Positions 1 through 6,091 of a stretch of DNA of 10,173 bases are shown in pieces. The stretch is from positions 1-10,173 of the forward strand of contig NZCQ01000079.1 in NCBI GenBank assembly GCA_002688335.1. Direction: 5' to 3'. This stretch comes from Candidatus Pacearchaeota archaeon. Lineage in GTDB: Archaea > Nanobdellota > Nanobdellia > Pacearchaeales > GW2011-AR1. Within the stretch, counting starts at the first letter, position 1. Every line of letters begins with the position of its first letter. Position numbers and translations under genes: made by a program. The notes under the pieces were generated by a model. The model saw only the letters and a program-made list of their open reading frames with translations. It was not told the DNA's origin and made no database searches.

Positions 1-26
1 GATCAGAGAATAAAATTGTGAATTGG

Positions 27-177
27 GTGGGATATTTATGTGTAAGAAAATCTAGAAAGTTATAACTTCGGACAAAGCCCATTATTTCTTAGCAATTTTC
101 CACATTGCATTAAAATAATGATTAAATCCTTTTACGGCCTCAACAGATTCGATCAAAAAAGCAGTGGGATATTTATG
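27..177. repeat. 14-bp perfect direct repeat, copies at 27-40 and 164-177
   Basis: GTGGGATATTTATG occurs at 27-40 and again at 164-177. The right copy lies inside the TrmB gene, where on the minus strand it encodes HKYPT. The left copy lies beyond the TrmB stop codon and would read HKYPTQF in one minus-strand frame. The flanks do not match convincingly. It could be a remnant of a partial duplication of the regulator's 3' end, or chance. The rest of positions 1-81 shows no gene or hairpin that I can support. Confidence 0.5.
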
Positions 178-834
178 CTCCCAGACAATTATAAACAATT
201 TATTTTTATAGATAAATATTTGCATATTGAATATAAATTGTTGAGGCAAATACCTAATATCTGCCGTGTGATGTGTAGACTTTTCCAATTTCCCTCTAAT
301 TCCATAATTACCTAACATTTTTACATTAATCTTTCTTTTACTCCTTTCTTTATGAAATTTATAAAAAAATTCCCGCAACCCCGGATAATCTCCGCCGTAA
401 TTTGCATTAATAACCTGATAGCCTTCGCCCCCCTTCAACTCATCTATTATTCCCCTGATATAATTTGTTATTGCAGTAAATCCTTCATAAACAACTGCAT
501 AGGGTTTCTTTCCGCCCCTCTGTTCTCTTTCCAATTCAGGAATTAGCTTCCTAACCCTTTCCCTCCTTATCAGCATTTCCTTCTCCTTGTCATCCATAAA
601 ATCTAAGATCCTCTTTGGATCAAGAGCAGAGAAATGTTTAGTCTTTCCCTTAGTCGAATGTCCAACCAGTCCTTTCTTAATTAGTCTATCCAATATCTTA
701 TACACCTTAGACGAAGAAACTTCCGCCTCCTTAGAAAGAGGGCCAGTAGTACTTTCTCCTATCTTCAATAAGCTCAAATAAACTCTAGTCTCCCCTTCAG
801 TCAATCCGATATCCTGCAGTAATTTAGTATCCAT
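82..834 (-). CDS. TrmB-family transcriptional regulator
   Basis: This is a 250-residue DNA-binding regulator. Residues 5-70 form a winged helix of the TrmB type: LTEGETRVYLSLLK, then STTGPLSKEAEVSSSKVYKIL as the recognition helix region, then LIKKGLV and a wing ending in KHFSALDP. A basic, helical linker follows (about 75-110). Residues 112-250 look like the phospholipase-D-like effector domain of this family (AVVYEGF, RYLPQQF, LFIIVWEH). The extra sugar-binding C-terminal domain of full-length TrmB (about 340 residues) is missing, so the ligand cannot be read from the sequence. The ATG at 834 lies 26 bases from a TATA box, which fits a leaderless mRNA. The gene is divergent from an ABC importer operon, which it probably controls together with itself. 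TrmB relatives are best known for sugar control, so an importer of the nitrate/sulfonate class is an unusual partner. The family call is firm and the regulon is inferred. Confidence 0.9.
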   Translation of the reverse strand: MDTKLLQDIGLTEGETRVYLSLLKIGESTTGPLSKEAEVSSSKVYKILDRLIKKGLVGHSTKGKTKHFSALDPKRILDFMDDKEKEMLIRRERVRKLIPELEREQRGGKKPYAVVYEGFTAITNYIRGIIDELKGGEGYQVINANYGGDYPGLREFFYKFHKERSKRKINVKMLGNYGIRGKLEKSTHHTADIRYLPQQFIFNMQIFIYKNKLFIIVWEHKYPTAFLIESVEAVKGFNHYFNAMWKIAKK

Positions 835-852
835 AATAAATCTTCCAAAACA

Positions 853-866
853 TCTTATTTAAACTT
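853..866 (-). promoter_or_regulatory. TATA box of the TrmB-family gene
   Basis: On the minus strand the sequence reads AAGTTTAAATAAGA. Its centre is about 26 bases from the ATG at 834, the distance expected when the transcript starts at or next to the start codon. Confidence 0.6.
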
Positions 867-877
867 TTCCAATCACG

Positions 878-889
878 ACCCCCCAGGGT
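878..889. promoter_or_regulatory. GC-rich inverted repeat between divergent promoters, candidate operator
   Basis: ACCCCCCAGGGT has complementary 4-base ends (ACCC/GGGT). It is a GC island in otherwise AT-rich DNA, placed between the regulator's TATA (853-866) and the importer operon's TATA (897-907). A regulator bound here could affect both promoters. It does not match the published TrmB/TrmBL1 sites that I remember, so its role is inferred from position only. Confidence 0.35.
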
Positions 890-896
890 AGAAATA

Positions 897-907
897 ATAT
901 TTATAAG
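897..907 (+). promoter_or_regulatory. TATA box of the ABC importer operon
   Basis: ATATTTATAAG is centred 34 bases before the ATG at 936. Transcription would start around 927-930 and leave a leader of only 6-9 bases with no Shine-Dalgarno sequence. Confidence 0.6.
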
Positions 908-935
908 CCAAATTTTTCGCCTTATTTTAGACAAA

Positions 936-1925
936 ATGAAAACAAAAAACATATTAATAATAGTAATATTAATCATAGCGATAGCATTCCTATTTTCCTA
1001 CAACCCAACAACAACTGGCAGAGCAATAAAAGAAGATACTGTGAAAATAGCACACCTTCCAGTTACACATGGACTTCCATTATATATGGCATTTGAAAAT
1101 GGTTGGTTTGAAGAAGCAGGAATAAATGTAGAAATAATTAAATTTGAATCTCCAAATCAGATTATTGACGCATTATTACAAAATAATATTGATTTCGCCT
1201 CAGGGGCTGCAAACGGCATTGTTGGAATTGTAAACCATAAAAATCCAGGAAAAATTCAAATTATAGCAATAACTGGTGGAAGTCTTGAAATACCTAGTGA
1301 AAACTTCGTTATTCCCAAAGAAAAAGACTATAAAACAATTCAAGATCTAAAAGGAAAGAAAATTGGAATTCTTGCAGGAACAATTCAATGGCAAACTATT
1401 ATTAAGGAAATCTTAGAGGTAAATGGGCTATCCCTCGATGATGTTACTATAATTGAACTCGCTCCATCAATACAAGTTCCAACACTAGCCTCAAAACAGA
1501 TTGATGCACTATTAGCATTAGAACCGATATCTACTGTTACATTAGAAAAAGCAGATGCAAAAATAATGATCGCGGCCCCAGTATCAAAATATATCTCAAA
1601 TCCATTTTTTGGAGGGGCAGATATTGTTAGAACGAAATTCGCTAAAGAAAATCCAGAAACGACAAAAAAAGTAGTAGAAATCTTCGAAAGAGCACATAAA
1701 GAGATACGTGAAAATCCAGAGGATTCCAAGAAATATCTAAAGGGGCATACCGCTCTTGATGACAACACCATAAGAAAAACGCCAATCCTAATATTTAGAA
1801 CACACAACCAACTTTCCTCAGATGACATAAAAGCAGTCCAAGATTTCTACAATATTTTCACAAAACACGGAGTTGTAGATGGGAAAATAGATTTTGAGAA
1901 AATTCTTTACAATCCTTCTAATTAA
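936..1925 (+). CDS. ABC transporter substrate-binding protein, NitT/TauT (SsuA/NMT1-like) family
   Basis: A 329-residue solute-binding protein with the two-lobed NMT1/SsuA fold. Residues 6-21 are a hydrophobic membrane segment after MKTKN. There is no lipobox cysteine, so it is probably anchored by an uncleaved signal segment or processed near the TGRA motif (27-30). The binding domain starts at about 36 with KIAHLPVTHGLPLYMA, followed by ENGWFEEAGINVEI. Later come an ALLQNNIDFASGAANG stretch, the domain hinge DLKGKKIGILAG, and QIDALLALEP, all in the family's usual order. Relatives bind nitrate, alkanesulfonates, taurine, or thiamine and riboflavin precursors. The residues seen do not decide between them, and the CCCFC motif of THI5 proteins is absent. 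It is the first gene of an operon with its ATPase 14 bases downstream. The family is confident and the substrate is unknown. Confidence 0.9.
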   Translation: MKTKNILIIVILIIAIAFLFSYNPTTTGRAIKEDTVKIAHLPVTHGLPLYMAFENGWFEEAGINVEIIKFESPNQIIDALLQNNIDFASGAANGIVGIVNHKNPGKIQIIAITGGSLEIPSENFVIPKEKDYKTIQDLKGKKIGILAGTIQWQTIIKEILEVNGLSLDDVTIIELAPSIQVPTLASKQIDALLALEPISTVTLEKADAKIMIAAPVSKYISNPFFGGADIVRTKFAKENPETTKKVVEIFERAHKEIRENPEDSKKYLKGHTALDDNTIRKTPILIFRTHNQLSSDDIKAVQDFYNIFTKHGVVDGKIDFEKILYNPSN

Positions 1926-1939
1926 ATTAATCAATTAAA

Positions 1940-2680
1940 ATGGAACCAATAGTTATCAATAAGTTAGATAAATCATTCAAAAAAACAAAGATTATATCAA
2001 ATCTAAATCTAACCATACCAAAAGAGAAGATCATTGCCTTCTTTGGTCCGAATGGATGCGGGAAATCAACCTTTATGAATATCCTATCAAAAATAATAAA
2101 GAAAGATTCTGGTACAATAGAAAATTTTAATTACGAAAAAGATGATATTGAATATGTTTTCCAAAATTTCCATGAATCATTATTCCCATGGAGAACAAAT
2201 AAAGAAAACCTTGCATTTCCATTACAAATTAACAAATCAACTAACATTAACCAACATATCTCAAATATTTACAATAAATATAATTTTGATATCGATCTTA
2301 ATTTATATCCTTATGAGTTAAGTGGTGGGCAAAAACAATTTCTAGCATTTTTAAGAGCAATTATAACAAATCCCAAACTACTATTATTAGATGAACCTTT
2401 TTCAGCTCTAGATTACGAAAACTCTTTTTTACTAAGTGACAAACTGCAAGAATATTATCTTTCAAATAAACCCACGATTCTAATAGTTACACATAATATT
2501 GAAGAAGCAGTCTATCTTGCTGACCAAATAGTTGTATTATCAAAGAAGCCAACAAAGGTCTTAGCAAAAATAAAAAATCCCCTACCATATCCAAGAACAT
2601 TAGATACTCTAAGATCAGAGGAATTTCATAATATAAAAAATGATGTTCTAAGAATTTTTCAATCAGAGGTCAAATTATGA
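1940..2680 (+). CDS. ABC transporter ATP-binding protein, SsuB/TauB-like
   Basis: A 246-residue ATPase that powers the importer from the cytoplasmic side. All motifs are intact: Walker A GPNGCGKST (36-44), Q-loop glutamine 75 in YVFQNFHE, signature LSGGQ (127-131), Walker B LLLLDEP (147-153), D-loop SALD, and the switch histidine 185 in VTHNIEEA. LFPWRT just after the Q-loop is typical of the NitT/TauT branch (SsuB, TauB, NrtD) and agrees with the neighbouring binding protein. The ATG at 1940 follows the upstream stop by 14 bases. Those bases (mostly A and T) contain no Shine-Dalgarno sequence, so translation may depend on coupling or on an SD-independent mechanism. The stop codon overlaps the permease start (ATGA). 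Confidence 0.95.
   Translation: MEPIVINKLDKSFKKTKIISNLNLTIPKEKIIAFFGPNGCGKSTFMNILSKIIKKDSGTIENFNYEKDDIEYVFQNFHESLFPWRTNKENLAFPLQINKSTNINQHISNIYNKYNFDIDLNLYPYELSGGQKQFLAFLRAIITNPKLLLLDEPFSALDYENSFLLSDKLQEYYLSNKPTILIVTHNIEEAVYLADQIVVLSKKPTKVLAKIKNPLPYPRTLDTLRSEEFHNIKNDVLRIFQSEVKL
2666..2670 (+). promoter_or_regulatory. Shine-Dalgarno site of the permease gene
   Basis: GAGGT ends 6 bases before the ATG at 2677, inside the last codons of the ATPase gene. Together with the ATGA stop/start overlap it explains how this internal gene is translated. The upstream ATPase gene has no such site. Confidence 0.6.
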
Positions 2681-3420
2681 AAAAGATTACCTTAATTGGC
2701 CCAATTGTATTCATTATCCTCTGGGCAATAATAAGTAAACTAAATATTATAGACAGTTTTTTCCTTTCTAATCCAGTTGAAACATTTGAAACATTATTCT
2801 TATTAATAAAATCAGGGGAAATTATTCCGGATATAATTGCGACACTATCAAGAACTCTAAAAGCATTTATTATTGCAGCAATAATTGGAGTGCCCTTGGG
2901 ATTATTTTTAGGAGAATCTGATAAAATATATGAAAGCTTTGAATTTGTAATAGACTTTTTCCGTTCAACTCCTGCAACTGCACTTTTCCCGCTGTTTTTA
3001 TTAGTCTTTGGAATAGATGATAGCTCAAAAATAGCTGTGGCAGCTTTCGGAGCCTCATTAATAATAATCTTTAGCACAGCTTATGGAGTCATGAATGCTA
3101 AAAAGTCCAGAATTTTGGCTGCAAAAATAATGGGAGCAAATAAATGGCAAAGATTCAAACATGTGATTTTTTGGGAAAGTCTACCAGAAACCGTAATTGG
3201 ATTAAGACACGCCATTAGTATGTCATTAATAATAATTATTGTTACCGAAATGTTTATTGGAACAAATGTTGGATTAGGACATAGGATTATAGATTCTCAA
3301 TACATATACAGTATTGATAGTATGTACGCGGCCATCATAGTAACAGGGATATTGGGCTATCTACTCAACTACTCACTATTATTCTTAGAAAGAATGTACG
3401 TTCATTGGGCTGGCAAATAG
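2677..3420 (+). CDS. ABC transporter permease, SsuC/TauC-like
   Basis: A 247-residue inner membrane subunit with about six hydrophobic segments (near 5-20, 61-79, 97-113, 117-134, 180-194 and 217-236). The conserved cytoplasmic EAA loop that docks onto the ATPase lies at 148-170: AAKIMGANKWQRF, then VIFWESLPE, with the invariant glycine at 153. FRSTPATALFPLFLLVFGI upstream of it is typical of the nitrate/sulfonate/taurine permeases. The gene overlaps the ATPase gene by four bases (ATGA), so the two are translationally coupled. It is the last gene of the operon, and 29 bases separate it from the end of the convergent Rnp3 gene. I see no clear terminator hairpin there. Confidence 0.95.
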   Translation: MKKITLIGPIVFIILWAIISKLNIIDSFFLSNPVETFETLFLLIKSGEIIPDIIATLSRTLKAFIIAAIIGVPLGLFLGESDKIYESFEFVIDFFRSTPATALFPLFLLVFGIDDSSKIAVAAFGASLIIIFSTAYGVMNAKKSRILAAKIMGANKWQRFKHVIFWESLPETVIGLRHAISMSLIIIIVTEMFIGTNVGLGHRIIDSQYIYSIDSMYAAIIVTGILGYLLNYSLLFLERMYVHWAGK

Positions 3421-3449
3421 ACCCCCTTTCTACAAACTACCTCAAGACC

Positions 3450-3884
3450 CTAAACAACATTTCTAGCCAACCCACTATCACTTCCCAAAACCAAAAACAA
3501 ACTCATAACTTCTTTTCCATATCCTCTAGGATAAACAATCATCTCCACCTTCAATCGCTTACATAAGCCAATATTCTGCCTCAATCTAGCTAAAACCCTA
3601 GCCTTCTCAACACAACTCAATTTCTTAATCTCGCCAACATCAACACCAATCTTAATTCCATTTTTCTTAGCTAACCTAGCCATAATTTCATTCAATCCAG
3701 AATTTCTTTGCTTCAAAAAGTCTCTTCTATCAAACTCCAATCCAACAATCACATCAACATCTCCATTTTCAACAACTTTCCTATTAAAAGCATCATCTCC
3801 AGCAAGAACAACAACCTCTTCATTAGCATCTTTCAACTTCTTAATTTCCCTTCTAAGCTCATTCAAATTATTTGTTTTTATCAT
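3450..3884 (-). CDS. rnp3: Ribonuclease P protein component 3 (Rpp30/Rnp3 family), short form
   Basis: A 144-residue homologue of archaeal Rnp3/Rpp30, a TIM-barrel-like protein subunit of RNase P, which trims the 5' leader of pre-tRNAs. The signature block is clear: DVIVGLEFDRRDFLKQRNSG (44-63), then LNEIMARLAKKNGIKIGVDV, then KARVLARLRQNIGLCKRLKVEMIVYP, matching the family's 'RNSGLNxVLAKLA...NxRLCKKY' pattern. It ends in SLFLVLG. Family members are usually a little over 200 residues, and the N-terminal part seems missing or reduced. The reading frame is open upstream to 3980 with a hydrophobic stretch, but that region holds the promoter and overlaps the divergent gene. I therefore start at ATG 3884, about 25 bases from a TATA box. 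Confidence 0.85.
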   Translation of the reverse strand: MIKTNNLNELRREIKKLKDANEEVVVLAGDDAFNRKVVENGDVDVIVGLEFDRRDFLKQRNSGLNEIMARLAKKNGIKIGVDVGEIKKLSCVEKARVLARLRQNIGLCKRLKVEMIVYPRGYGKEVMSLFLVLGSDSGLARNVV

Positions 3885-3904
3885 AAAGACAAGAAAAATC
3901 ACGA

Positions 3905-3914
3905 CTATAAAAAA
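3905..3914 (-). promoter_or_regulatory. TATA box for rnp3
   Basis: The minus strand reads TTTTTTATAG, centred about 25 bases from the ATG at 3884. This supports the short start chosen for the gene and implies a leaderless message. Confidence 0.5.
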
Positions 3915-3925
3915 GTTTATAAACT
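3914..3925. promoter_or_regulatory. Palindromic TATA element between divergent genes
   Basis: AGTTTATAAACT is a perfect 12-base palindrome. Its centre is 34.5 bases from the plus-strand ATG (3954) and 35.5 from the minus-strand ATG (3884). It is the only good TATA for the plus-strand gene and could drive both directions, giving leaders of about 8 bases. Confidence 0.55.
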
Positions 3926-3953
3926 CCCACATCCGAGAAAAGACATAGAGAAT

Positions 3954-4337
3954 ATGGCTATTTTTGATAGAACAAGACAATACGATAGAGATGAAGCACT
4001 AAATTTAGTCGAAGATATAAAATCCAACGGTCTCGCGAGTGAATACACTGAGGTTTTTTATTGTCTCTCAGATCTTGCACACCAAGAAGAACCTGAAGCA
4101 TTTAGATCAGTTGTAGAATCAATAGTAGAAGCCGAATCGCAAGGAAAAAAAGATAGCATTCCAGATGGAACAAGATTAGTAACATTGCTTGGATTAAACG
4201 ATCTTTGCATCCAAATAGATGAAGGCAGAATCCTAATAGGATTTCCTACGCTTCAACCAGAAAACCCTGGAAAAACATATTCCACATTTCTAAGTCTTTA
4301 TCAGGGAGAAATAGATAAATTTCTAAGGCACAAGTAA
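3954..4337 (+). CDS. Hypothetical protein, small acidic
   Basis: A 127-residue soluble acidic protein that I do not recognise. It has no signal peptide or membrane segment. The first half is rich in helix-forming residues (RDEALNLVEDIKSNGLASEY, then AFRSVVESIVEAESQ). The second half looks more strand-like (TRLVTLLGL, then LCIQIDEGRILIGFP) and ends in a charged helix. The open frame extends upstream to 3708 but would run through the rnp3 gene and the promoter. ATG 3954 is preferred because a TATA palindrome sits about 35 bases before it, and the composition changes from low-complexity to protein-like at this codon. It is divergent from rnp3 and has its own transcript. No cofactor or catalytic motif is visible. 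Confidence 0.7.
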   Translation: MAIFDRTRQYDRDEALNLVEDIKSNGLASEYTEVFYCLSDLAHQEEPEAFRSVVESIVEAESQGKKDSIPDGTRLVTLLGLNDLCIQIDEGRILIGFPTLQPENPGKTYSTFLSLYQGEIDKFLRHK

Positions 4338-4391
4338 TCTTAACAATGGTAAGTAATTTCTGGCCTCTCAAAATTAACATCAATCCAACAA

Positions 4392-4403
4392 ATTATTAAA
4401 TAC
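4392..4403 (+). promoter_or_regulatory. TATA box of the YjjX-like gene
   Basis: ATTATTAAATAC is centred about 27 bases before the ATG at 4424, which is leaderless spacing. The gap 4338-4423 contains nothing else that I can identify. Confidence 0.55.
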
Positions 4404-4423
4404 TAACATAACAACATTAAGCA

Positions 4424-4957
4424 ATGAAAATAATAGTGGGATCAACAAATCCAATAAAAATCGAGGCAGTCAAAGAAACCATTATAGACTATCCATTCTT
4501 AAGGGATGCAGAAGTCCATTCCTACAACGCTAATTCAGGAGTCTCTAATCAACCAATAACACAAGACGAAACAATTAAAGGTGCAATGAACAGAGCAGAG
4601 TTATCATTCAGAGATTGTAATTACAGCGTAGGATTAGAATCTGGATTGATGAAAGTTTCATACACAATAACAGGATACTTAGAATTTAGTGCGTGCTCTG
4701 TATTTGATGGGATGGAACACCACATAGGACTTTCACAAGCCTTTGAGTTTCCAAAACAAGTAACAAGATTAATAATAGAAGAAAGACTAGATGCCAATGA
4801 AGCAGCACATAAAACAGGATTGACAAAAGATAAAAAACTAGGAAGCTCTAGCGGACTATTAGGATTACTAACTAAAGGCAAGATAACCAGAAAAGATTAC
4901 ACAAAACAGGCTATTCAAATGGCGCTAATACAAATAGAAAATCCAGAACTGTATTAA
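4424..4957 (+). CDS. yjjX: Inosine/xanthosine triphosphatase, YjjX/DUF84 family
   Basis: A 177-residue house-cleaning nucleotidase that hydrolyses non-canonical ITP and XTP to the diphosphates, limiting their use in RNA and DNA. The family's landmarks are in order: GSTNPIKIEAV (6-16) as the phosphate- and base-binding start, SGVSNQPITQDETIKGAMNRA (38-58), the strand with the conserved acid YSVGLESGL (67-75), and near the C-terminus SGLLGLLTKGKITRKDYTKQA (143-163) with a final ALIQI helix. The length is normal for the family. ATG 4424 has a TATA at leaderless distance. The gene ends tail to tail with UMP kinase, the two TAA codons sharing the palindrome TTAA (4954-4957). Both enzymes act on nucleotides, but they are on opposite strands and not co-transcribed. 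Confidence 0.88.
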   Translation: MKIIVGSTNPIKIEAVKETIIDYPFLRDAEVHSYNANSGVSNQPITQDETIKGAMNRAELSFRDCNYSVGLESGLMKVSYTITGYLEFSACSVFDGMEHHIGLSQAFEFPKQVTRLIIEERLDANEAAHKTGLTKDKKLGSSSGLLGLLTKGKITRKDYTKQAIQMALIQIENPELY

Positions 4958-5640
4958 CCAATAATGCTCCCAACAAAATGCCCCTCATTAAGCAAGTTAT
5001 TTAACTCCTTCACCGAACCCAAAATAAAAGTTCTTATTTTATACTTCTTAATTATCTTAGCAGCAGTCTGATCCAAAACAAAATGCTGACCTGGATGAAA
5101 CTCAATCTTCCTAGCCATCTTCAAGAAATCTTTATGATTTATCTCCGCTATAAACTTAGCACTTCTAAACTTTCTTGGATTCTTATCATACAATCCATCA
5201 ACATTAGTCATATTAATAAAATCAGAATGCAAAAATCTAGCTAGCTTAGCAGATGTCGAATCAGAGGTCTGATCTCCAGCATATCTCAATGCCCCGCAAA
5301 ACACAACATTATTTTTCTCCAAAGATTCCTTAACACCTTTCATATCTTTAGGGATCTTCTTATTACTATTCTTTCCAAAAAAATAAGTCATAAATCTAGC
5401 ATTAAGCTTCGTAGCAGAAATCCCCAAAAAAGATTGCAGATACCTCTTCCTACTTATCTTTTGATTCTCAAGTCCATTAATATAATTCCTCGCTGTTTTC
5501 CCTCCCCCACAAACAATAACAAACTTATACTTCCCAACATTCTTCAGAATAACTTTCTTAAAACTTTCCAAGAACTCAACATCAATCTTATCAGGAATAA
5601 TCAAACTCCCTCCCAAACTAACAACAATCACTTTTTTCAT
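4954..5640 (-). CDS. pyrH: UMP kinase, archaeal type
   Basis: A 228-residue cytosolic kinase of the amino-acid-kinase fold that converts UMP and ATP to UDP and ADP, the committed step towards UTP and CTP. Visible motifs: the N-terminal phosphate loop VVSLGGSLI (6-14), GGGKTARNYI (45-54), the UMP-binding GDQTSDSTSAKLAR (122-135), the nucleotide-binding NMTNVDGLYDKNP (143-155), PGQHFVLDQTAAKII (183-197) and a C-terminal GSII. These match the short archaeal form (about 225 residues) rather than the longer bacterial PyrH. The ATG at 5640 lies about 25 bases from a TATA on the minus strand. An earlier ATG four bases upstream is out of frame. A perfect 16-base palindrome covers the start region and may have a regulatory role. 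The 3' end overlaps the YjjX gene by four bases. Confidence 0.93.
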   Translation of the reverse strand: MKKVIVVSLGGSLIIPDKIDVEFLESFKKVILKNVGKYKFVIVCGGGKTARNYINGLENQKISRKRYLQSFLGISATKLNARFMTYFFGKNSNKKIPKDMKGVKESLEKNNVVFCGALRYAGDQTSDSTSAKLARFLHSDFINMTNVDGLYDKNPRKFRSAKFIAEINHKDFLKMARKIEFHPGQHFVLDQTAAKIIKKYKIRTFILGSVKELNNLLNEGHFVGSIIG

Positions 5641-5655
5641 TCATTTATAAATGAA
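5640..5655. promoter_or_regulatory. 16-bp perfect palindrome at the UMP kinase start
   Basis: TTCATTTATAAATGAA is exactly self-complementary. It overlaps the first base of the pyrH start codon and covers the predicted transcription start. A dimeric regulator bound here would block initiation, or the mRNA could fold there. AT-rich composition makes chance palindromes less surprising, so the function is uncertain. Confidence 0.35.
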
Positions 5656-5657
5656 AT

Positions 5658-5670
5658 TTAATATATAAAT
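5658..5670 (-). promoter_or_regulatory. TATA box of UMP kinase
   Basis: The minus strand reads ATTTATATATTAA. Its core is about 25 bases from the ATG at 5640, consistent with a leaderless transcript. Confidence 0.55.
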
Positions 5671-5690
5671 CTTTCAAAAGAAAAAGAAAA

Positions 5691-5703
5691 AATTATATTA
5701 ATA
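5691..5703 (+). promoter_or_regulatory. TATA box of the GTG-started gene at 5723
   Basis: AATTATATTAATA is centred 26 bases before the GTG at 5723. The spacing equals that of the neighbouring ATG genes and is the main support for the GTG start. Confidence 0.5.
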
Positions 5704-5722
5704 AGTATCCCTTAATAAAAAC

Positions 5723-6091
5723 GTGAAAAATCGCCACTATTCCCCAATCTATGTCGCAGAATCGTTATTAAAAGGAACAATTGACAAAATAATCGATGAA
5801 CTAGGTGGATCTCCTGATTATTCATATAATCCAGATCTTAATCCTCCAGCCTTATCTTTCACACTCAGAGACATAACTCACACCATGTTTCTCAAACAAG
5901 AACCTAGCGGGGAATTTATCCTAGAAGAAGAAATCACAAATAACGAAGGAGAAAATTTATTCTATGATACAACAACAATTAGTCCAAAAAGAAACAGATC
6001 TGGAGAAATATCTGAGAGATTCAGAGATCAATTTATTACTAACAGAATAAGAAACTTTAAAAATGCTGCAAGAAACTCAAACAGTGAATAA
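5723..6091 (+). CDS. Hypothetical protein, GTG start
   Basis: A 122-residue protein that I do not recognise. It begins MKNRHYSPIYVAESLLKGTI with a GTG codon. No in-frame ATG occurs until residue 55 (HTMFLKQ), and a TATA sits 26 bases upstream of the GTG. The body alternates short strands and turns (SYNPDLNPPALSFTLRDI, then FILEEEITNNEGENLFYD), suggesting a small beta-rich soluble domain, followed by a basic, Asn/Arg-rich helix at the C-terminus (FRDQFITNRIRNFKNAARN). There is no signal peptide or membrane segment. Its last 15 bases overlap the end of the convergent DUF357 gene. No catalytic pattern is visible. Confidence 0.65.
   Translation: MKNRHYSPIYVAESLLKGTIDKIIDELGGSPDYSYNPDLNPPALSFTLRDITHTMFLKQEPSGEFILEEEITNNEGENLFYDTTTISPKRNRSGEISERFRDQFITNRIRNFKNAARNSNSE

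Noticed and set aside
118..781. Three plus-strand open frames opposite the TrmB gene
   Set aside because: They are short, low in complexity and antisense to a clear winged-helix regulator.
2670..3077. Minus-strand open frame opposite the permease
   Set aside because: It is antisense to a permease with clear family motifs and has no recognisable domain or promoter.
3708..3953. Upstream extension of the 3954-4337 gene to an ATG at 3708
   Set aside because: The extra 82 residues run antisense through the rnp3 gene and across both promoters, and are Asn/Ile/Lys-rich low-complexity sequence. ATG 3954 fits the TATA spacing.
3885..3980. Longer start of rnp3 giving an N-terminal membrane segment (MWEFINFFIVVIFLVF)
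   Set aside because: This stretch is the AT-rich divergent promoter read as codons and overlaps the start of the plus-strand gene. RNase P subunits are soluble.
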